DNA of 64,000 nucleotides from Rhodococcus sp. W8901. GTDB lineage: Bacteria; Actinomycetota; Actinomycetes; Mycobacteriales; Mycobacteriaceae. The translations under genes and the position numbers were made by a program. Under the pieces are notes generated by a model, which saw only the letters and a list, made by a program, of their open reading frames with translations, had not been told where the DNA came from and did not search any database. Below, piece after piece: positions 27,476 to 37,295 of this stretch. The stretch lies in the NCBI RefSeq assembly GCF_013348805.1, contig NZ_CP054690.1:3472001-3536000 (forward strand). Reading direction: 5' to 3'. Numbering within the stretch: position 1 is the first letter of the stretch; every line of letters begins with the position of its first letter.

Positions 27476-29224
27476 GTGAGTGCGCCGCGATCCGCCCGTT
27501 CGACCGACGGAACCCAACTGACGTTCGACGAGCTGGACACACCGCTGCGCGAGATCACCTTCGTCGTCGTCGACCTCGAAACCACCGGCGGCAGCGCCGA
27601 TACCGATGCCATCACCGAGATCGGCGCCGTGAAGGTGCGTGGCGGCGAGATCGTCGGTGAGCTCGGGACTCTCATCGACCCGGGACGCGCGATCCCGCCG
27701 TACATCGTCGAGATCACCGGGATCACGACCGCGATGGTGCGCGGTGCACCCCGCATCGACGCCGTCCTGCCCGCGTTCCTCGAGTTCGCCCGCGGTGCCG
27801 TGCTGGTCGCCCACAACGCGGGATTCGACGTCGGGTTCCTCAAGGCCGCCGCGGCCCGCCAGGACATCCCCTGGCCCAAGTTCCAGGTGTTGTGCACCGT
27901 GAAGCTCGCCCGCCGTGTCCTGAGCCGCGACGAGGCGCCGTCGGTGAAGCTCTCGGCGCTCGCGACCCTGTTCGGGGCCGAGACCACCCCGACGCACCGC
28001 GCACTCGACGACGCCAAGGCCACGGTCGACGTCCTGCACTCCCTCATCGGCCGGGTCGGCAATCAGGGTGTGCACAGCCTCCCCGAGCTTCTCGACTACC
28101 TGCCGCGGGTGTCGTCCGAACAGCGCGCCAAGCGCACACTCGCGAGCCACCTCCCCCGCACCCCCGGGGTCTACCTGTTCCGCGGCCCGTCCGACGAGGT
28201 CCTCTACGTCGGCACCGCGACCGATCTCCGCCGCCGGGTCCGTACCTACTTCACCGGGTCGGAGACGCGGGGGCGGATGAAGGAGATGGTCGCGCTCGCC
28301 ACACGGATCGATCACGTCGAATGCGCGCATCCACTCGAGGCCGGGGTACGCGAGCTCCGACTGCTCAGCGCCCACGTGCCCCCGTACAACCGCCGATCCA
28401 AGTTCCCGATGCGCGGCTGGTGGGTCACCCTCACCGACGAGGCCTTCCCGCGCCTCTCGGTGGTCCGTACAGCGACGATCGACGCGCTGGGGCCGTTCCG
28501 GTCCCGCACCGACGCCGCCGACGCCGCACAGACCGTCGCCGAGTTCTGCGGCCTGCGGACGTGCACCACGCGCATCCGCCGGGGCCAGCCGCACGGACCC
28601 AAGTGCCCTCCCCGCGATCTCGGCGGCTGTCCCGCGATCTCCGACGACGAGGACGGCTACGCCGTCGCGCCCGAGCGGGCGCGGGCATTGTTCCGCGGCA
28701 CCGACGACGCGCCACTGCACCGAATGCGCGACCGGATCGAGGAGTTGGCGGCCGCCGAACTGTTCGAGAGCGCCGCACGACTGCGTGACCGCACCGCGGC
28801 GCTCGGGCTGGCCCTTCGGCGCATGCAACGGCTCGGGTCGCTGACCGCCGTCGACGAGCTGATCGCGGCCCGGCGGGCGGCCGACGGCGGGTGGGAGTTC
28901 GCGGTGGTCCGCTCCGGGCGCCTGGCCGCCGCCGGCGTCGCACTGCGCGGGGTTCCACCGATGCCGGTGGTCGAGGCGCTGGTGGCGTCGGCGGAGACCG
29001 TCCTGCCCGATGCGACTCCGCTCCGCGGCGCCTCGCCCGAGGAAGTGGGGCTCGTCGCACGATGGCTGCACGCCGACGGCACCCGCATCGTCCGAACCAG
29101 TGCGGGATACGGCGAACCGGCCCACGGAGCGGGTTCGTGGGAGGACTGGTGCACGCTGGCGCGGGGCGCGGCACCGCCTACTGTGTTGGACGAACGACAG
29201 CACCGTGCCGCACCAGAGCACTGA
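27476..29224 (+). CDS. DEDDh exonuclease / GIY-YIG (UvrC-like) fusion protein (Rv2191 type)
   Basis: A 582-residue fusion. Residues 25-195 are a DnaQ-type 3'-5' exonuclease with the DEDDh residues Asp33, Glu35, Asp118 (HNAGFD) and His174/Asp179. Residues 226-310 are a GIY-YIG nuclease like the N-terminus of UvrC/Cho: GVYLF at 231, YVG at 244 and a glutamate near 288-293. Four cysteines (358, 363, 377, 385) match the UvrC Cys cluster position, and a UVR helix lies near 410-445. The UvrC C-terminal endonuclease and HhH domains are missing. A DNA repair role is likely but undefined. TAGTGT lies 8 bases before GTG 27476; the open frame upstream is not family-like. Confidence 0.87.
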   Translation: MSAPRSARSTDGTQLTFDELDTPLREITFVVVDLETTGGSADTDAITEIGAVKVRGGEIVGELGTLIDPGRAIPPYIVEITGITTAMVRGAPRIDAVLPAFLEFARGAVLVAHNAGFDVGFLKAAAARQDIPWPKFQVLCTVKLARRVLSRDEAPSVKLSALATLFGAETTPTHRALDDAKATVDVLHSLIGRVGNQGVHSLPELLDYLPRVSSEQRAKRTLASHLPRTPGVYLFRGPSDEVLYVGTATDLRRRVRTYFTGSETRGRMKEMVALATRIDHVECAHPLEAGVRELRLLSAHVPPYNRRSKFPMRGWWVTLTDEAFPRLSVVRTATIDALGPFRSRTDAADAAQTVAEFCGLRTCTTRIRRGQPHGPKCPPRDLGGCPAISDDEDGYAVAPERARALFRGTDDAPLHRMRDRIEELAAAELFESAARLRDRTAALGLALRRMQRLGSLTAVDELIAARRAADGGWEFAVVRSGRLAAAGVALRGVPPMPVVEALVASAETVLPDATPLRGASPEEVGLVARWLHADGTRIVRTSAGYGEPAHGAGSWEDWCTLARGAAPPTVLDERQHRAAPEH

Positions 29225-29233
29225 AGGAGCACC

Positions 29234-29509
29234 ATGATCAACGCCATCGTCATGATCCACGCCGAGGCCGACCGGATCCCCGAGACCGCGCAGGCGGTGG
29301 CCGATCTCGCCGGAGTTGCCGAGGTCTATTCGTGCGCGGGCGACATCGACCTGATCGCGATCGTGAAGGTCCGCGACCACGCACAGATCGCCGAGGTCGT
29401 GACCGAGCGGATCAACAAGGTGCCCGGCGTGCTCAAGACCGCGACGCACATCGCTTTCCAGTCGTACTCGAGCGCCGACGTCGAGGCGGCCTTCTCGCTC
29501 GGCGAGTAG
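29234..29509 (+). CDS. Stand-alone Lrp/AsnC-type ligand-binding (RAM) domain protein
   Basis: A 91-residue protein made only of the Lrp/AsnC effector domain: INAIVMIHAEADRIPETAQA, AGVAEVYSCAGDIDLIAIV and GVLKTATHIAFQSYS. There is no helix-turn-helix, so it cannot bind DNA alone. Such small RAM proteins form dimers and ring oligomers that bind amino acids and may modulate full-length Lrp regulators. It starts 9 bases after the exonuclease fusion gene with a GAAGGAG ribosome site, so it is in the same transcript. It is convergent with trpD. The ligand and partner are unknown. Confidence 0.82.
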   Translation: MINAIVMIHAEADRIPETAQAVADLAGVAEVYSCAGDIDLIAIVKVRDHAQIAEVVTERINKVPGVLKTATHIAFQSYSSADVEAAFSLGE

Positions 29510-29516
29510 ACCGCCC

Positions 29517-29544
29517 GGTCCCGGGGCGTCGGAGCCCCGGGACC
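29517..29544. terminator. Bidirectional hairpin between the RAM gene and trpD
   Basis: GGTCCCGGGGC (29517-29527) pairs perfectly with GCCCCGGGACC (29534-29544) across GTCGGA. It is placed between two convergent stop codons. Confidence 0.7.
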
Positions 29545-29560
29545 ATCGAACGCGTCCGCC

Positions 29561-30652
29561 TCAGCGTTTGGCGGCCAACTCCACGGTCAAGGCGGCCCAA
29601 CGCTCCAGCAGGGCCGCTGCCGCACCGGAATCGATCGCCCGAGCGGCCTTCTCCATGCCCGCCGCCAGCGACTCCTCGAGGCTGCCGGACAGCCCGTCGT
29701 ACGCGGCGATCGCGCCCGCCGCGTTCAGCAGCACCGCGTCCCGCACGGCGCCCTCGTCGCCGGCGAAGATTCCCCGCGCCACCCGCGCATTGTCGACCGC
29801 ATCGCCACCGCGCAGCGCGTCGAGCGGAACGCGGGCGATCCCGAGGTCCGTCGGATCCAGCTTCTGGGTCCGCACGGTGCCGCCGGACACGACGTACACC
29901 TCCGACGTCGTCGAGGTGGTGATCTCGTCGAGTCCGTCGTCACCGCGCACGACCAGCGCCGAGTTCCCGCGTTCCGCGAGCACCCCGGCGACGACCGGGA
30001 TGAGGTCCTGGAACGCGCACCCGATCAGACCGGCCCGCGGACGCGCCGGGTTGGTGAGCGGTCCGAGCACGTTGAAGACGGTGGGAATTCCGATCTCCTT
30101 GCGCGGGGCTCCCGCGAATCGCAGCGCCGGGTGGAACACCGGGGCGAAGCAGAAGCCGATCCCGACCTCCTCCACACACCGCGCGACGTCCTGGGCACCG
30201 AGATTGATGTGCACGCCCAGCGCCTCGAGAACGTCGGCGCCGCCGCTCTTCGACGACGCGGCCCGGTTGCCGTGCTTGACCACCCGCACGCCGGCGGCGG
30301 CGACGACGACCGCCGCCATCGTCGAGATATTGACCGTGTGCGACCGGTCGCCGCCCGTGCCGACGACATCGACGACGTCCGGCGACACCGGCACCGTCTT
30401 CGCGTGGCCCAGCATCGCGTCGGCGAGTCCGCGCAGCTCCGCGGGGGTCGCCCCCTTCATCTTCAGCGCGACGCCGAAGGCCGCGATCTGCGCCGAGGTC
30501 GCGGCGTCGGACATGATCTCGTCCATCGCCCACGCGGTGTCGTCGGCGGTGAGGTCACGACCGTCGGTGAGGGCTCCCAGGACCGCGGGCCAGCTCCGGT
30601 CAGTCGCGCCTGCCACTCGTTCCGTGCCTTGCGCTACTGCCTGCCGCACCAT
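29561..30652 (-). CDS. trpD: Anthranilate phosphoribosyltransferase
   Basis: A 363-residue TrpD, which transfers phosphoribose from PRPP to anthranilate in tryptophan synthesis. The PRPP-binding [17 protein letters not shown] lies at about 98-114, and [21 protein letters not shown] supplies the anthranilate/Mg site (short form: [19 protein letters not shown]). [11 protein letters not shown] is conserved. ATG 30652 has an AGAAAGGG ribosome site; a GTG directly upstream is an alternative. It stands apart from other trp genes, as at Rv2192c. The 147-residue unknown gene lies 76 bases upstream on the same strand. Confidence 0.93.
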   Translation of the reverse strand: MVRQAVAQGTERVAGATDRSWPAVLGALTDGRDLTADDTAWAMDEIMSDAATSAQIAAFGVALKMKGATPAELRGLADAMLGHAKTVPVSPDVVDVVGTGGDRSHTVNISTMAAVVVAAAGVRVVKHGNRAASSKSGGADVLEALGVHINLGAQDVARCVEEVGIGFCFAPVFHPALRFAGAPRKEIGIPTVFNVLGPLTNPARPRAGLIGCAFQDLIPVVAGVLAERGNSALVVRGDDGLDEITTSTTSEVYVVSGGTVRTQKLDPTDLGIARVPLDALRGGDAVDNARVARGIFAGDEGAVRDAVLLNAAGAIAAYDGLSGSLEESLAAGMEKAARAIDSGAAAALLERWAALTVELAAKR

Positions 30653-30728
30653 CACGACCCTTTCTGCCGGGCGCCCACCAACTGCCGGGTGGGCATGTCG
30701 CCCCGCAGCTTAGTGCGCGTGCCGCGGG

Positions 30729-31172
30729 TCACGACGCGGACGGCGGTTGCAGGCCCTCCCAACCGAGCGCCGTGCCACCCCAGCGCTGCGCCAGGCCCGC
30801 CATCCGGGATCGCTCCTGCGAACAATGCAGGGCATCGAGGATCTGGACCCGTTCGAGGACCACGGACACCGTTCCGTCGTCGGCCGACTCCGGATCGCCC
30901 GCCAGTTCGTAGCCGTCCTGGGCCGCCACGGCGACCGCGTCCCGGACCTCGGCGACGGGGAGCCGCAGGTGATGCCGGAGCACCGCCTCGGCCTCGGGGA
31001 TCCAGGCGGGATCGCCGCCGGCGCCGCGTTCGAGAACCGTCGACGACGCCTCCGCGTCGTCGAATCCCGACACGACCACGACGAGATCCGGACGAGTTCG
31101 ATCGAGAGGGGCCGGCGCGCTCCGAGACAGAAGACCGTTGATCCAACGTGCGACGCCGCGCCTGAGTTCCAT
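30729..31172 (-). CDS. Hypothetical protein upstream of trpD
   Basis: A 147-residue soluble protein without a domain I recognise. After a basic start (MELRRGVARWINGLLSR) comes a strand PDLVVVVSGFDD, an acidic linker, a repeat-like alpha/beta segment (AEAVLRHHLRLPVAEVRDAVAVAAQDGYELA) and VSVVLERVQILDALHCSQERSRMAGLAQRWGG. This last part, with its paired helices, suggests a compact alpha/beta domain. Codon use and coding bias look like the neighbours. It reads toward trpD and may be in its transcript. It is divergent from ctaE, with 126 bases of shared promoter region. Confidence 0.65.
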   Translation of the reverse strand: MELRRGVARWINGLLSRSAPAPLDRTRPDLVVVVSGFDDAEASSTVLERGAGGDPAWIPEAEAVLRHHLRLPVAEVRDAVAVAAQDGYELAGDPESADDGTVSVVLERVQILDALHCSQERSRMAGLAQRWGGTALGWEGLQPPSAS

Positions 31173-31298
31173 GCGCTTACCTTGCCATGTTCGCCGGGAC
31201 CCGCTGACGCGACCGGATAACACGCTCTGACGTGGGACGACGCGCCGACATAGGACCCGGCTACCCGTCTGTTACGACAAGGCGTCATACTTCTCAGC

Positions 31299-31910
31299 GT
31301 GACGAGCGCAGTAGGGACTTCAGGATCGGCAATCACCCAGCGCGTGCACTCGCTGAACCGGCCAAACATGGTCAGCGTCGGCACCATCGTGTGGTTGTCA
31401 AGCGAGCTCATGTTTTTCGCAGGGCTCTTCGCTATGTACTTCGTTGCGCGGGCGCAGGCGGGCGACAACTGGCCGCCGGAACCCGTGCATCTCAACCTGG
31501 CACTGGCAGTGCCGGTCACCCTCGTACTGATCGCCTCCTCCTTCACCTGCCAGATGGGCGTTTTCGCCGCGGAGAAGGGTGATGTCTTCGGACTTCGGCG
31601 GTGGTACCTGGTGACTCTCGCCATGGGCACGTTCTTCGTGCTCGGCCAGGGCTTCGAGTACATCACGCTCGTCAAGGAAGGGGTGACGATTTCGAGCAGC
31701 GTGTACGGCTCGGTGTTCTTCATGACCACCGGCTTCCACGGTCTGCACGTCATCGGCGGCCTCATCGCCTTCGTCTTCTTGATCGTCCGCACCAAGGTCA
31801 GCAAGTTCACGCCTGCACAGGCAACTGCGGCGATCGTCGTCTCGTATTACTGGCACTTCGTCGACATTGTGTGGATCGGCCTGTTCGCCACGATTTATTT
31901 CATCCGTTAG
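31299..31910 (+). CDS. ctaE: Cytochrome c oxidase subunit III
   Basis: A 203-residue polytopic protein with five transmembrane segments, the short actinobacterial form of subunit III of the aa3 oxidase. [18 protein letters not shown] and [19 protein letters not shown] are the conserved blocks, the first with histidines near bound lipid. It is the first gene of ctaE-qcrC-qcrA-qcrB, which encodes parts of the fused bc1-aa3 supercomplex in the plasma membrane. CATACT lies 7 bases before GTG 31299 with no Shine-Dalgarno, so a leaderless start is likely. It corresponds to Rv2193. Confidence 0.93.
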   Translation: MTSAVGTSGSAITQRVHSLNRPNMVSVGTIVWLSSELMFFAGLFAMYFVARAQAGDNWPPEPVHLNLALAVPVTLVLIASSFTCQMGVFAAEKGDVFGLRRWYLVTLAMGTFFVLGQGFEYITLVKEGVTISSSVYGSVFFMTTGFHGLHVIGGLIAFVFLIVRTKVSKFTPAQATAAIVVSYYWHFVDIVWIGLFATIYFIR

Positions 31911-31973
31911 CCAGCTGGACGCCCAGGCAGCCCCCTGACGCTTCAGTCGTCCCGACATACCAAAGGGATACAG

Positions 31974-32846
31974 ATGAGTTCATCCCCCCCTCCCGCAATC
32001 GAGGGTGACATGCCCCACCGTCCCGCAGCAGCCTCTGCGGCCAAGACGCGACGTCAGCGCAAGATGCGCCGTCGCGTCACCGGCGCGCTGATCCTCATGC
32101 TGGGCCTGGTCAGCGCTGGTTTCCTCGCTTCCGCCTTGACGCCTGCACCGCAGGTCGCCACCGCGAGCGACGACTCCGCCGCCCTGATCCGCGAAGGCAA
32201 GCAGCTCTACGACACCTCCTGCATCACGTGCCACGGCGCGAACCTGCAGGGTGTCCAGGACCGCGGCCCCAGCCTGATCGGTGTCGGTGAGGCAGCCGTG
32301 TACTTCCAGGTGTCGTCCGGTCGTATGCCCGCCGCACGCAACGAGGCCCAGGCTTCCCGCAAGCCGGCCAAGTTCGACGCGCGCCAGACCGACGCCATCG
32401 GCGCCTACGTCCAGTCGCAGGGTGGCGGCCCCACCCTCGTCCGCGACGAGAACGGCGAGATCGCACAGTCGTCGCTGCGTGGCGGCGATGTCGCGCGCGG
32501 TAGCGAGCTGTTCCGCCTCAACTGCGCGTCGTGCCACAACTTCACCGGGCGCGGCGGTGCGCTGTCCTCCGGTAAGTACGCCCCCGTTCTGGATCCGGCC
32601 AGCGAGCAGCAGATCTATGCCGCCATGGTCACGGGCCCCCAGAACATGCCCAAGTTCTCCGACCGCCAGCTGACGCTGGAGGAGAAGAAGGACATCATCG
32701 CCTACGTCAAGCAGTCGAGCGAGAACAAGAACCCGGGTGGTTACGGTCTCGGCGGCATCGGACCGGGGTCCGAGGGCCTCGCTATGTGGGTCATCGGCAT
32801 CGTCGCTGTCGTCGGTGCAGCACTGTGGATCGGAGCAAGGTCATGA
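31974..32846 (+). CDS. qcrC: Cytochrome bc1 complex diheme cytochrome c subunit
   Basis: A 290-residue membrane cytochrome. An N-terminal membrane segment (about 42-58) precedes two c-type domains with heme sites CITCHG (about 83) and CASCHN (about 183). A C-terminal transmembrane helix (about 265-285) anchors the protein. The diheme form replaces a soluble cytochrome c by carrying electrons straight from bc1 to the aa3 oxidase. AAAGGGA precedes ATG 31974. The stop overlaps the qcrA start (ATGA), so translation is coupled. Confidence 0.95.
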   Translation: MSSSPPPAIEGDMPHRPAAASAAKTRRQRKMRRRVTGALILMLGLVSAGFLASALTPAPQVATASDDSAALIREGKQLYDTSCITCHGANLQGVQDRGPSLIGVGEAAVYFQVSSGRMPAARNEAQASRKPAKFDARQTDAIGAYVQSQGGGPTLVRDENGEIAQSSLRGGDVARGSELFRLNCASCHNFTGRGGALSSGKYAPVLDPASEQQIYAAMVTGPQNMPKFSDRQLTLEEKKDIIAYVKQSSENKNPGGYGLGGIGPGSEGLAMWVIGIVAVVGAALWIGARS

Positions 32847-33979
32847 GCGACGCCGGCAGCGGCGATACGCCGAAGAAGTACACGGACGACGAACTCGACC
32901 GGATGAGCCGGGACGAACTCGTCGAACTCGGTACCAATCTCGACGGCGTCGATGTCGCGTTCCGTAGGGATCGCTGGGCGGTCGAGGGCACCAAGGCCGA
33001 GAAGCGCGCCGAGCGCTCGGTGGCCTTCTGGTTCATCCTGGCGGGCCTGTCCGCGATCGCCTTCATCGGCATCTTCCTGTTCTGGCCCTGGGAGTACGCG
33101 GGCCCGGGCGAGGACACCTACTGGGCGTACAACCTCTACACGCCGCTGATCGGCTTCACCATGGGTCTCGCGATCCTCGGTGTCGGCGTCGGCGCGGTGA
33201 AGTTCACCAAGAAGTTCGTCCCCGAAGAGGTCTCGATCCAGGACCGCCACGACGGCGGTTCGGCCGAGGTCGACAAGAAGACCCTCGTCGCTCAGCTGAG
33301 CGACACCCTCGACACGTCGACGATCGGCCGCCGCAAGGTCATCAAGCGCAGCCTGATCTTCGGTGGTGGCGCGCTCGGCATCATGTCGGTCATGCCCCTC
33401 GGTGGCCTGATCAAGAACCCGTGGGCCAAGGGCGACAACTCCCCGCTGTGGGTGTCCGGATGGACCCCGCGCTACAAGGGCGAGACGATCTACCTGCGTC
33501 GCGACACCGGTCGTCCGCACGACATCGTGCTGGTGCGCCCCGAGGATCTCGACGCCGGCTCCATGGAGACGGTGTTCCCGTTCCGTGAGTCCGAGCGTGG
33601 CAACGACGAGGAGCTGTTCAAGGCTCTGCGCGGCATCCGCAATGCGGTCATGCTCATCCGCCTGCGCACCGAGGACACCCAGAAGGTCGTCAAGCGCAAG
33701 GACCAGGAGAGCTTCAACTACGGCGATTACTTCGCGTACTCGAAGATCTGCACCCACCTCGGCTGCCCCACCTCGCTGTACGAGCAGCAGACCAACCGAA
33801 TCCTGTGCCCCTGCCATCAGTCGCAGTTCGACGCGCTGCAGTACGGCAAGCCGATCTTCGGTCCCGCCGCTCGTGCTCTTCCGCAGCTGCCTATTACAGT
33901 GAACGAAGAGGGCTACCTCGTCGCCAACGGTGACTTCATCGAAGCCCTCGGCCCGGCATTTTGGGAGCGTCGACCGTGA
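32843..33979 (+). CDS. qcrA: Cytochrome bc1 complex Rieske iron-sulfur subunit
   Basis: A 378-residue actinobacterial Rieske protein. The N-terminus has three hydrophobic segments (about 58-80, 95-120, 165-185); the third follows a twin-arginine-like RRKVIKR. The C-terminal Rieske domain binds a 2Fe-2S cluster with CTHLGC and CPCHQSQFD, each giving one Cys and one His. It transfers electrons from menaquinol to cytochrome cc. ATG 32843 overlaps the qcrC stop, and its own stop overlaps the qcrB start as GTGA. It corresponds to Rv2195. Confidence 0.95.
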   Translation: MSDAGSGDTPKKYTDDELDRMSRDELVELGTNLDGVDVAFRRDRWAVEGTKAEKRAERSVAFWFILAGLSAIAFIGIFLFWPWEYAGPGEDTYWAYNLYTPLIGFTMGLAILGVGVGAVKFTKKFVPEEVSIQDRHDGGSAEVDKKTLVAQLSDTLDTSTIGRRKVIKRSLIFGGGALGIMSVMPLGGLIKNPWAKGDNSPLWVSGWTPRYKGETIYLRRDTGRPHDIVLVRPEDLDAGSMETVFPFRESERGNDEELFKALRGIRNAVMLIRLRTEDTQKVVKRKDQESFNYGDYFAYSKICTHLGCPTSLYEQQTNRILCPCHQSQFDALQYGKPIFGPAARALPQLPITVNEEGYLVANGDFIEALGPAFWERRP

Positions 33980-35634
33980 CCACTACAACCCCATCCAGAG
34001 TTGCCGCCCAAGCGGAGGCAGTCGACTCCCGGTACCACATCGCGGCCGGAATGAAGCGACAGATCAACAAGGTCTTCCCGACCCATTGGTCTTTCATGCT
34101 CGGCGAGATCGCGCTGTACAGCTTCATCATCCTGCTGATCTCCGGCGTCTACCTGACCCTGTTCTTCGATCCGTCGTTGGCCGAGGTCACCTACAACGGT
34201 GCATACGAGCCGCTCCGCGGCGTCGAGATGTCCCGCGCCTACGCGACCACGCTCGACATCTCGTTCGAGGTCCGCGGCGGTCTGTTCGTCCGTCAGATCC
34301 ACCACTGGGCCGCACTGATGTTCGCAGCGTCGATCATCGTGCACCTGCTGCGCATCTTCTTCACCGGCGCGTTCCGTCGCCCGCGTGAGGCGAACTGGGT
34401 CATCGGCTCGCTGCTGCTGATCCTGGCGATGTTCGAGGGCTTCTTCGGCTACTCGCTGCCCGACGACCTGCTGTCCGGCACGGGCCTGCGCGCCGCGCTG
34501 TCCGGCATCACGCTCAGCGTCCCGGTCGCCGGCACCTGGCTGCACTGGCTGATCTTCGGTGGCGACTTCCCCGGCACCCTGATCATCCCGCGCCTGTACG
34601 TCGCACACGTGCTGCTGCTGCCCGGCATCATCCTGGCCCTCATCGCCGCGCACCTCGCGCTGGTGTGGTACCAGAAGCACACGCAGTTCCCCGGCCCCGG
34701 CCGCACCGAGCAGAACGTCGTCGGCGTTCGCATCCTCCCGGTGTTCGCTCTCAAGGGCGGCGCGTTCTTCGCGTTCACGTTCGGCATCCTCGCCCTGATG
34801 GGTGGTCTGCTGCAGATCAACCCGATCTGGAACATCGGCCCGTACAACCCGTCGCAGGTGTCGGCTGGTTCGCAGCCCGACTTCTACATGATGTGGACCG
34901 ACGGCATGGCGCGTCTGTGGCCTGCGTGGGAGATCTACCTGTTCGATCGCTACACGATTCCCGCGGTGTTCGCTGTCGCGCTGATCATGGGCATCGTGTT
35001 CGCACTGCTGATCGCCTACCCGTGGATCGAGAAGAAGTTCACGAAGGACGACGCTCACCACAACCTGCTGCAGCGTCCGCGCGACGTTCCGGTCCGTACC
35101 GGTATCGGTGCGATGGCCATCGCGTTCTACCTGGTGCTGACGATCTCGTGCATCAACGACATCATCGCCTACCACCTGGACATCTCGCTCAACGCGATGA
35201 CCTGGATCGGTCGTATCGGCATGGTGGTCCTGCCTCCGATCGCCTACTACGTCACCTACCGGTTCTGCCTGGGTCTGCAGCGCAGCGACCGCGCGGTGCT
35301 CGAGCACGGCATCGAGACGGGCATCATCAAGCGCCTGCCGCATGGTGAGTACGTCGAGATCCACCAGCCGCTCGGCCCGGTCGACGATCACGGCCACCCG
35401 ATCCCGCTGGAGTACCAGGGTGCCGCGATCCCGAAGAAGATGAACAAGCTCGGATCGGCCGGCAAGCCCGGTTCCGGTAGCTGGGTCTCCCCGGACCCGG
35501 TCGAGCAGAGCCAGGCTCTCGAGGCCGCCGAGCATGCCGGCGAGCACGAGCAGCTGAAGGTGCTCACGGAGTACCAGGACCGCGCCCGTGGAATCGGGTC
35601 CGGAAACGGCTCCGGCGACGGCGAAGCGCACTAG
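33976..35634 (+). CDS. qcrB: Cytochrome bc1 complex cytochrome b subunit
   Basis: A 552-residue cytochrome b with eight core membrane helices and a long hydrophilic C-terminal extension. Paired heme ligands lie in [11 protein letters not shown] and in the later helix around HVLLLPG and [12 protein letters not shown]. The quinol-oxidation loop (PEWY-like in other species) is seen around WIEKKF and the preceding helices only in part. It is the target of Q-site inhibitors such as telacebec in mycobacteria (family knowledge). GTG 33976 overlaps the qcrA stop; earlier open codons lie within qcrA. A 42-base palindrome follows. Confidence 0.95.
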   Translation: MTTTTPSRVAAQAEAVDSRYHIAAGMKRQINKVFPTHWSFMLGEIALYSFIILLISGVYLTLFFDPSLAEVTYNGAYEPLRGVEMSRAYATTLDISFEVRGGLFVRQIHHWAALMFAASIIVHLLRIFFTGAFRRPREANWVIGSLLLILAMFEGFFGYSLPDDLLSGTGLRAALSGITLSVPVAGTWLHWLIFGGDFPGTLIIPRLYVAHVLLLPGIILALIAAHLALVWYQKHTQFPGPGRTEQNVVGVRILPVFALKGGAFFAFTFGILALMGGLLQINPIWNIGPYNPSQVSAGSQPDFYMMWTDGMARLWPAWEIYLFDRYTIPAVFAVALIMGIVFALLIAYPWIEKKFTKDDAHHNLLQRPRDVPVRTGIGAMAIAFYLVLTISCINDIIAYHLDISLNAMTWIGRIGMVVLPPIAYYVTYRFCLGLQRSDRAVLEHGIETGIIKRLPHGEYVEIHQPLGPVDDHGHPIPLEYQGAAIPKKMNKLGSAGKPGSGSWVSPDPVEQSQALEAAEHAGEHEQLKVLTEYQDRARGIGSGNGSGDGEAH

Positions 35635-35648
35635 TTCGCCGAGACTGA

Positions 35649-35690
35649 CGAGGAAGGCCCCGAACCGATATCGGTTCGGGGCCTTCCTCG
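35649..35690. terminator. Perfect 42-base palindrome after qcrB
   Basis: 35649-35669 is the exact reverse complement of 35670-35690, with core GGCCCCGAACCGATA. As RNA it makes a very stable hairpin 14 bases after the qcrB stop. It ends the respiratory operon and separates it from the carotenoid oxygenase. Confidence 0.8.
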
Positions 35691-35817
35691 TTGGCGTCCG
35701 GACACTCGGTCGGGTCGGCCGCCTGGCTGGACTGCCAGGTCGAGGAAGCCGGAAAGTGCCCGAAGCTGCCCGGCGGACCTCTACTGTCCTGGACAACGAC
35801 GAGGTTCCGGGGGTCCG

Positions 35818-37269
35818 ATGGTGGCGAGTTATGTCTACGAACGGTATGCCCCGGTGCGTGCCGAGGTCACCGAGTTCGACCTGCCAGTGCAGGGCGCGAT
35901 TCCGGAATGGCTCGACGGCCGCTATCTGCGCAACGGCCCCAACCCGATCGCGGACGTGCGTCCGGACGAATACAACTGGTTCACCGGCGACGGCATGGTG
36001 CACGGAATCCGGATGAGCGGTGGACGCGCGCTGTGGTACCGCAACAGGTGGGTCGACTCGGAGGTCACGTCGAAGGCGCTGCACCGATCCGCTCCCCCGG
36101 AGCACGGCCGCTCACCGCTGCACGGACCGTCCGCGAACACCAACGTCATCGGCTTCGCGGGCCGCACGCTCGCGCTGGTCGAAGCCGGCGTCGCATGCGC
36201 CGAACTCTCCTACGATCTGGACACGGTCGACGTGTGCGATTTCGACGGCACGGTGCGTGGCGGCTACACCGCGCATCCGATCGAGGAACCGGAAACCGGC
36301 GAGCTCCACGCAGTCTCGTACCATTTCGGCCGAGGCGACACCGTTCTCTACACCGTCGTCGGACTGGACGGCCGACTTCGCAGGAAGGTCCCGATCCGGG
36401 TCGGCGGCAGCCCAATGATGCACGCATTCTCGCTGACCCGCGACTACGTGGTGATCTACGATCTGCCGGTCACGTTCGACGTCCGCAGCGCCGTCACCGC
36501 GAACGTCGCGCGACCGCTCCGTCCCTTCGCCGCGCTCGCGCTCAGTGCCACGATCGGACGCGTCCGCGTGCCGCGTCCCGTCCTGAACCGTCTGCCTCCG
36601 ACCCGCGCCGGGAGCTTTCCGTACCGCTGGGACAGCCGCTATCCGCCCCGCGTCGGGCTGGTCCCCCGCCACGGTGATCCGACACCGCTGTGGCTGGAGG
36701 TCGAGCCGTGCTACGTCTTTCATCCGGTCAACGCCACCAGTGACGACGGGAAGGTGGTCGTGGATCTCGTCGTGCACGAGCGGGTGTTCGACGCCGACCG
36801 CACCGGACCGTCCGAGGGGCGTCCGCGACTGGAGCGCTGGCATCTCGAGCCGCGGGTCAGCAACCGGGTCCGCCGGACCCGGCTCGGCGACGAGCACGTG
36901 GAGTTTCCGCGGTTCGACGAGCGCTTCACCACCTCGCTCCATCACGATTGCTGGCTCGTCGTCGGCTCCGACGACCTGTCCGGCGAACACCGGCTCATCA
37001 GGTCGGATCGTGCCCATGGTGTCCAGGCCATGCGCGACTTCGGTCCGCGATCCGCGGTGGGAGAGTTCGTGTTCCACCCGGAGGCTCCGGACGCCCCGGA
37101 GGGCCACGGCGTGGTCATGGGACTGGTATCGGATCTCGGGTCGAAGTCGACGGAGCTGCGGATCCTGGACGCGCGGACGCTCGAGGATCAGGCGTCGATC
37201 GCGCTGCCGCAACGGGTACCCGCCGGCTTCCACGGGAACTGGATACCGGACACCGCATCGGCCCTCTGA
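35818..37269 (+). CDS. Carotenoid cleavage oxygenase (CCD/RPE65 family)
   Basis: A 483-residue seven-bladed propeller enzyme that splits carotenoid double bonds with O2 and non-heme Fe(II). All four iron-binding histidines are visible: His153 (YTAHPIEE), His202 (MMHAFS), His302 (YVFHPVNA) and His472 (GFHGNW). RYLRNGPNP and FTGDGMVHG are the N-terminal family blocks. The substrate is likely a carotenoid or apocarotenoid made by the crt genes at 2736-8147, but the cut site cannot be deduced. GGGGGTC precedes ATG 35818. It lies between qcrB and ctaF, where M. tuberculosis has Rv2197c and mmpS3. Confidence 0.88.
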   Translation: MVASYVYERYAPVRAEVTEFDLPVQGAIPEWLDGRYLRNGPNPIADVRPDEYNWFTGDGMVHGIRMSGGRALWYRNRWVDSEVTSKALHRSAPPEHGRSPLHGPSANTNVIGFAGRTLALVEAGVACAELSYDLDTVDVCDFDGTVRGGYTAHPIEEPETGELHAVSYHFGRGDTVLYTVVGLDGRLRRKVPIRVGGSPMMHAFSLTRDYVVIYDLPVTFDVRSAVTANVARPLRPFAALALSATIGRVRVPRPVLNRLPPTRAGSFPYRWDSRYPPRVGLVPRHGDPTPLWLEVEPCYVFHPVNATSDDGKVVVDLVVHERVFDADRTGPSEGRPRLERWHLEPRVSNRVRRTRLGDEHVEFPRFDERFTTSLHHDCWLVVGSDDLSGEHRLIRSDRAHGVQAMRDFGPRSAVGEFVFHPEAPDAPEGHGVVMGLVSDLGSKSTELRILDARTLEDQASIALPQRVPAGFHGNWIPDTASAL

Positions 37270-37295
37270 TGGCCGCGCCACGCCACAGGTGGGAG

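Noticed and set aside
33913-36105. A 730-codon minus-strand frame opposite qcrB
   Set aside because: The qcrB frame has heme ligands and coupled overlap with qcrA. The antisense frame reads through a terminator palindrome and has no domain.
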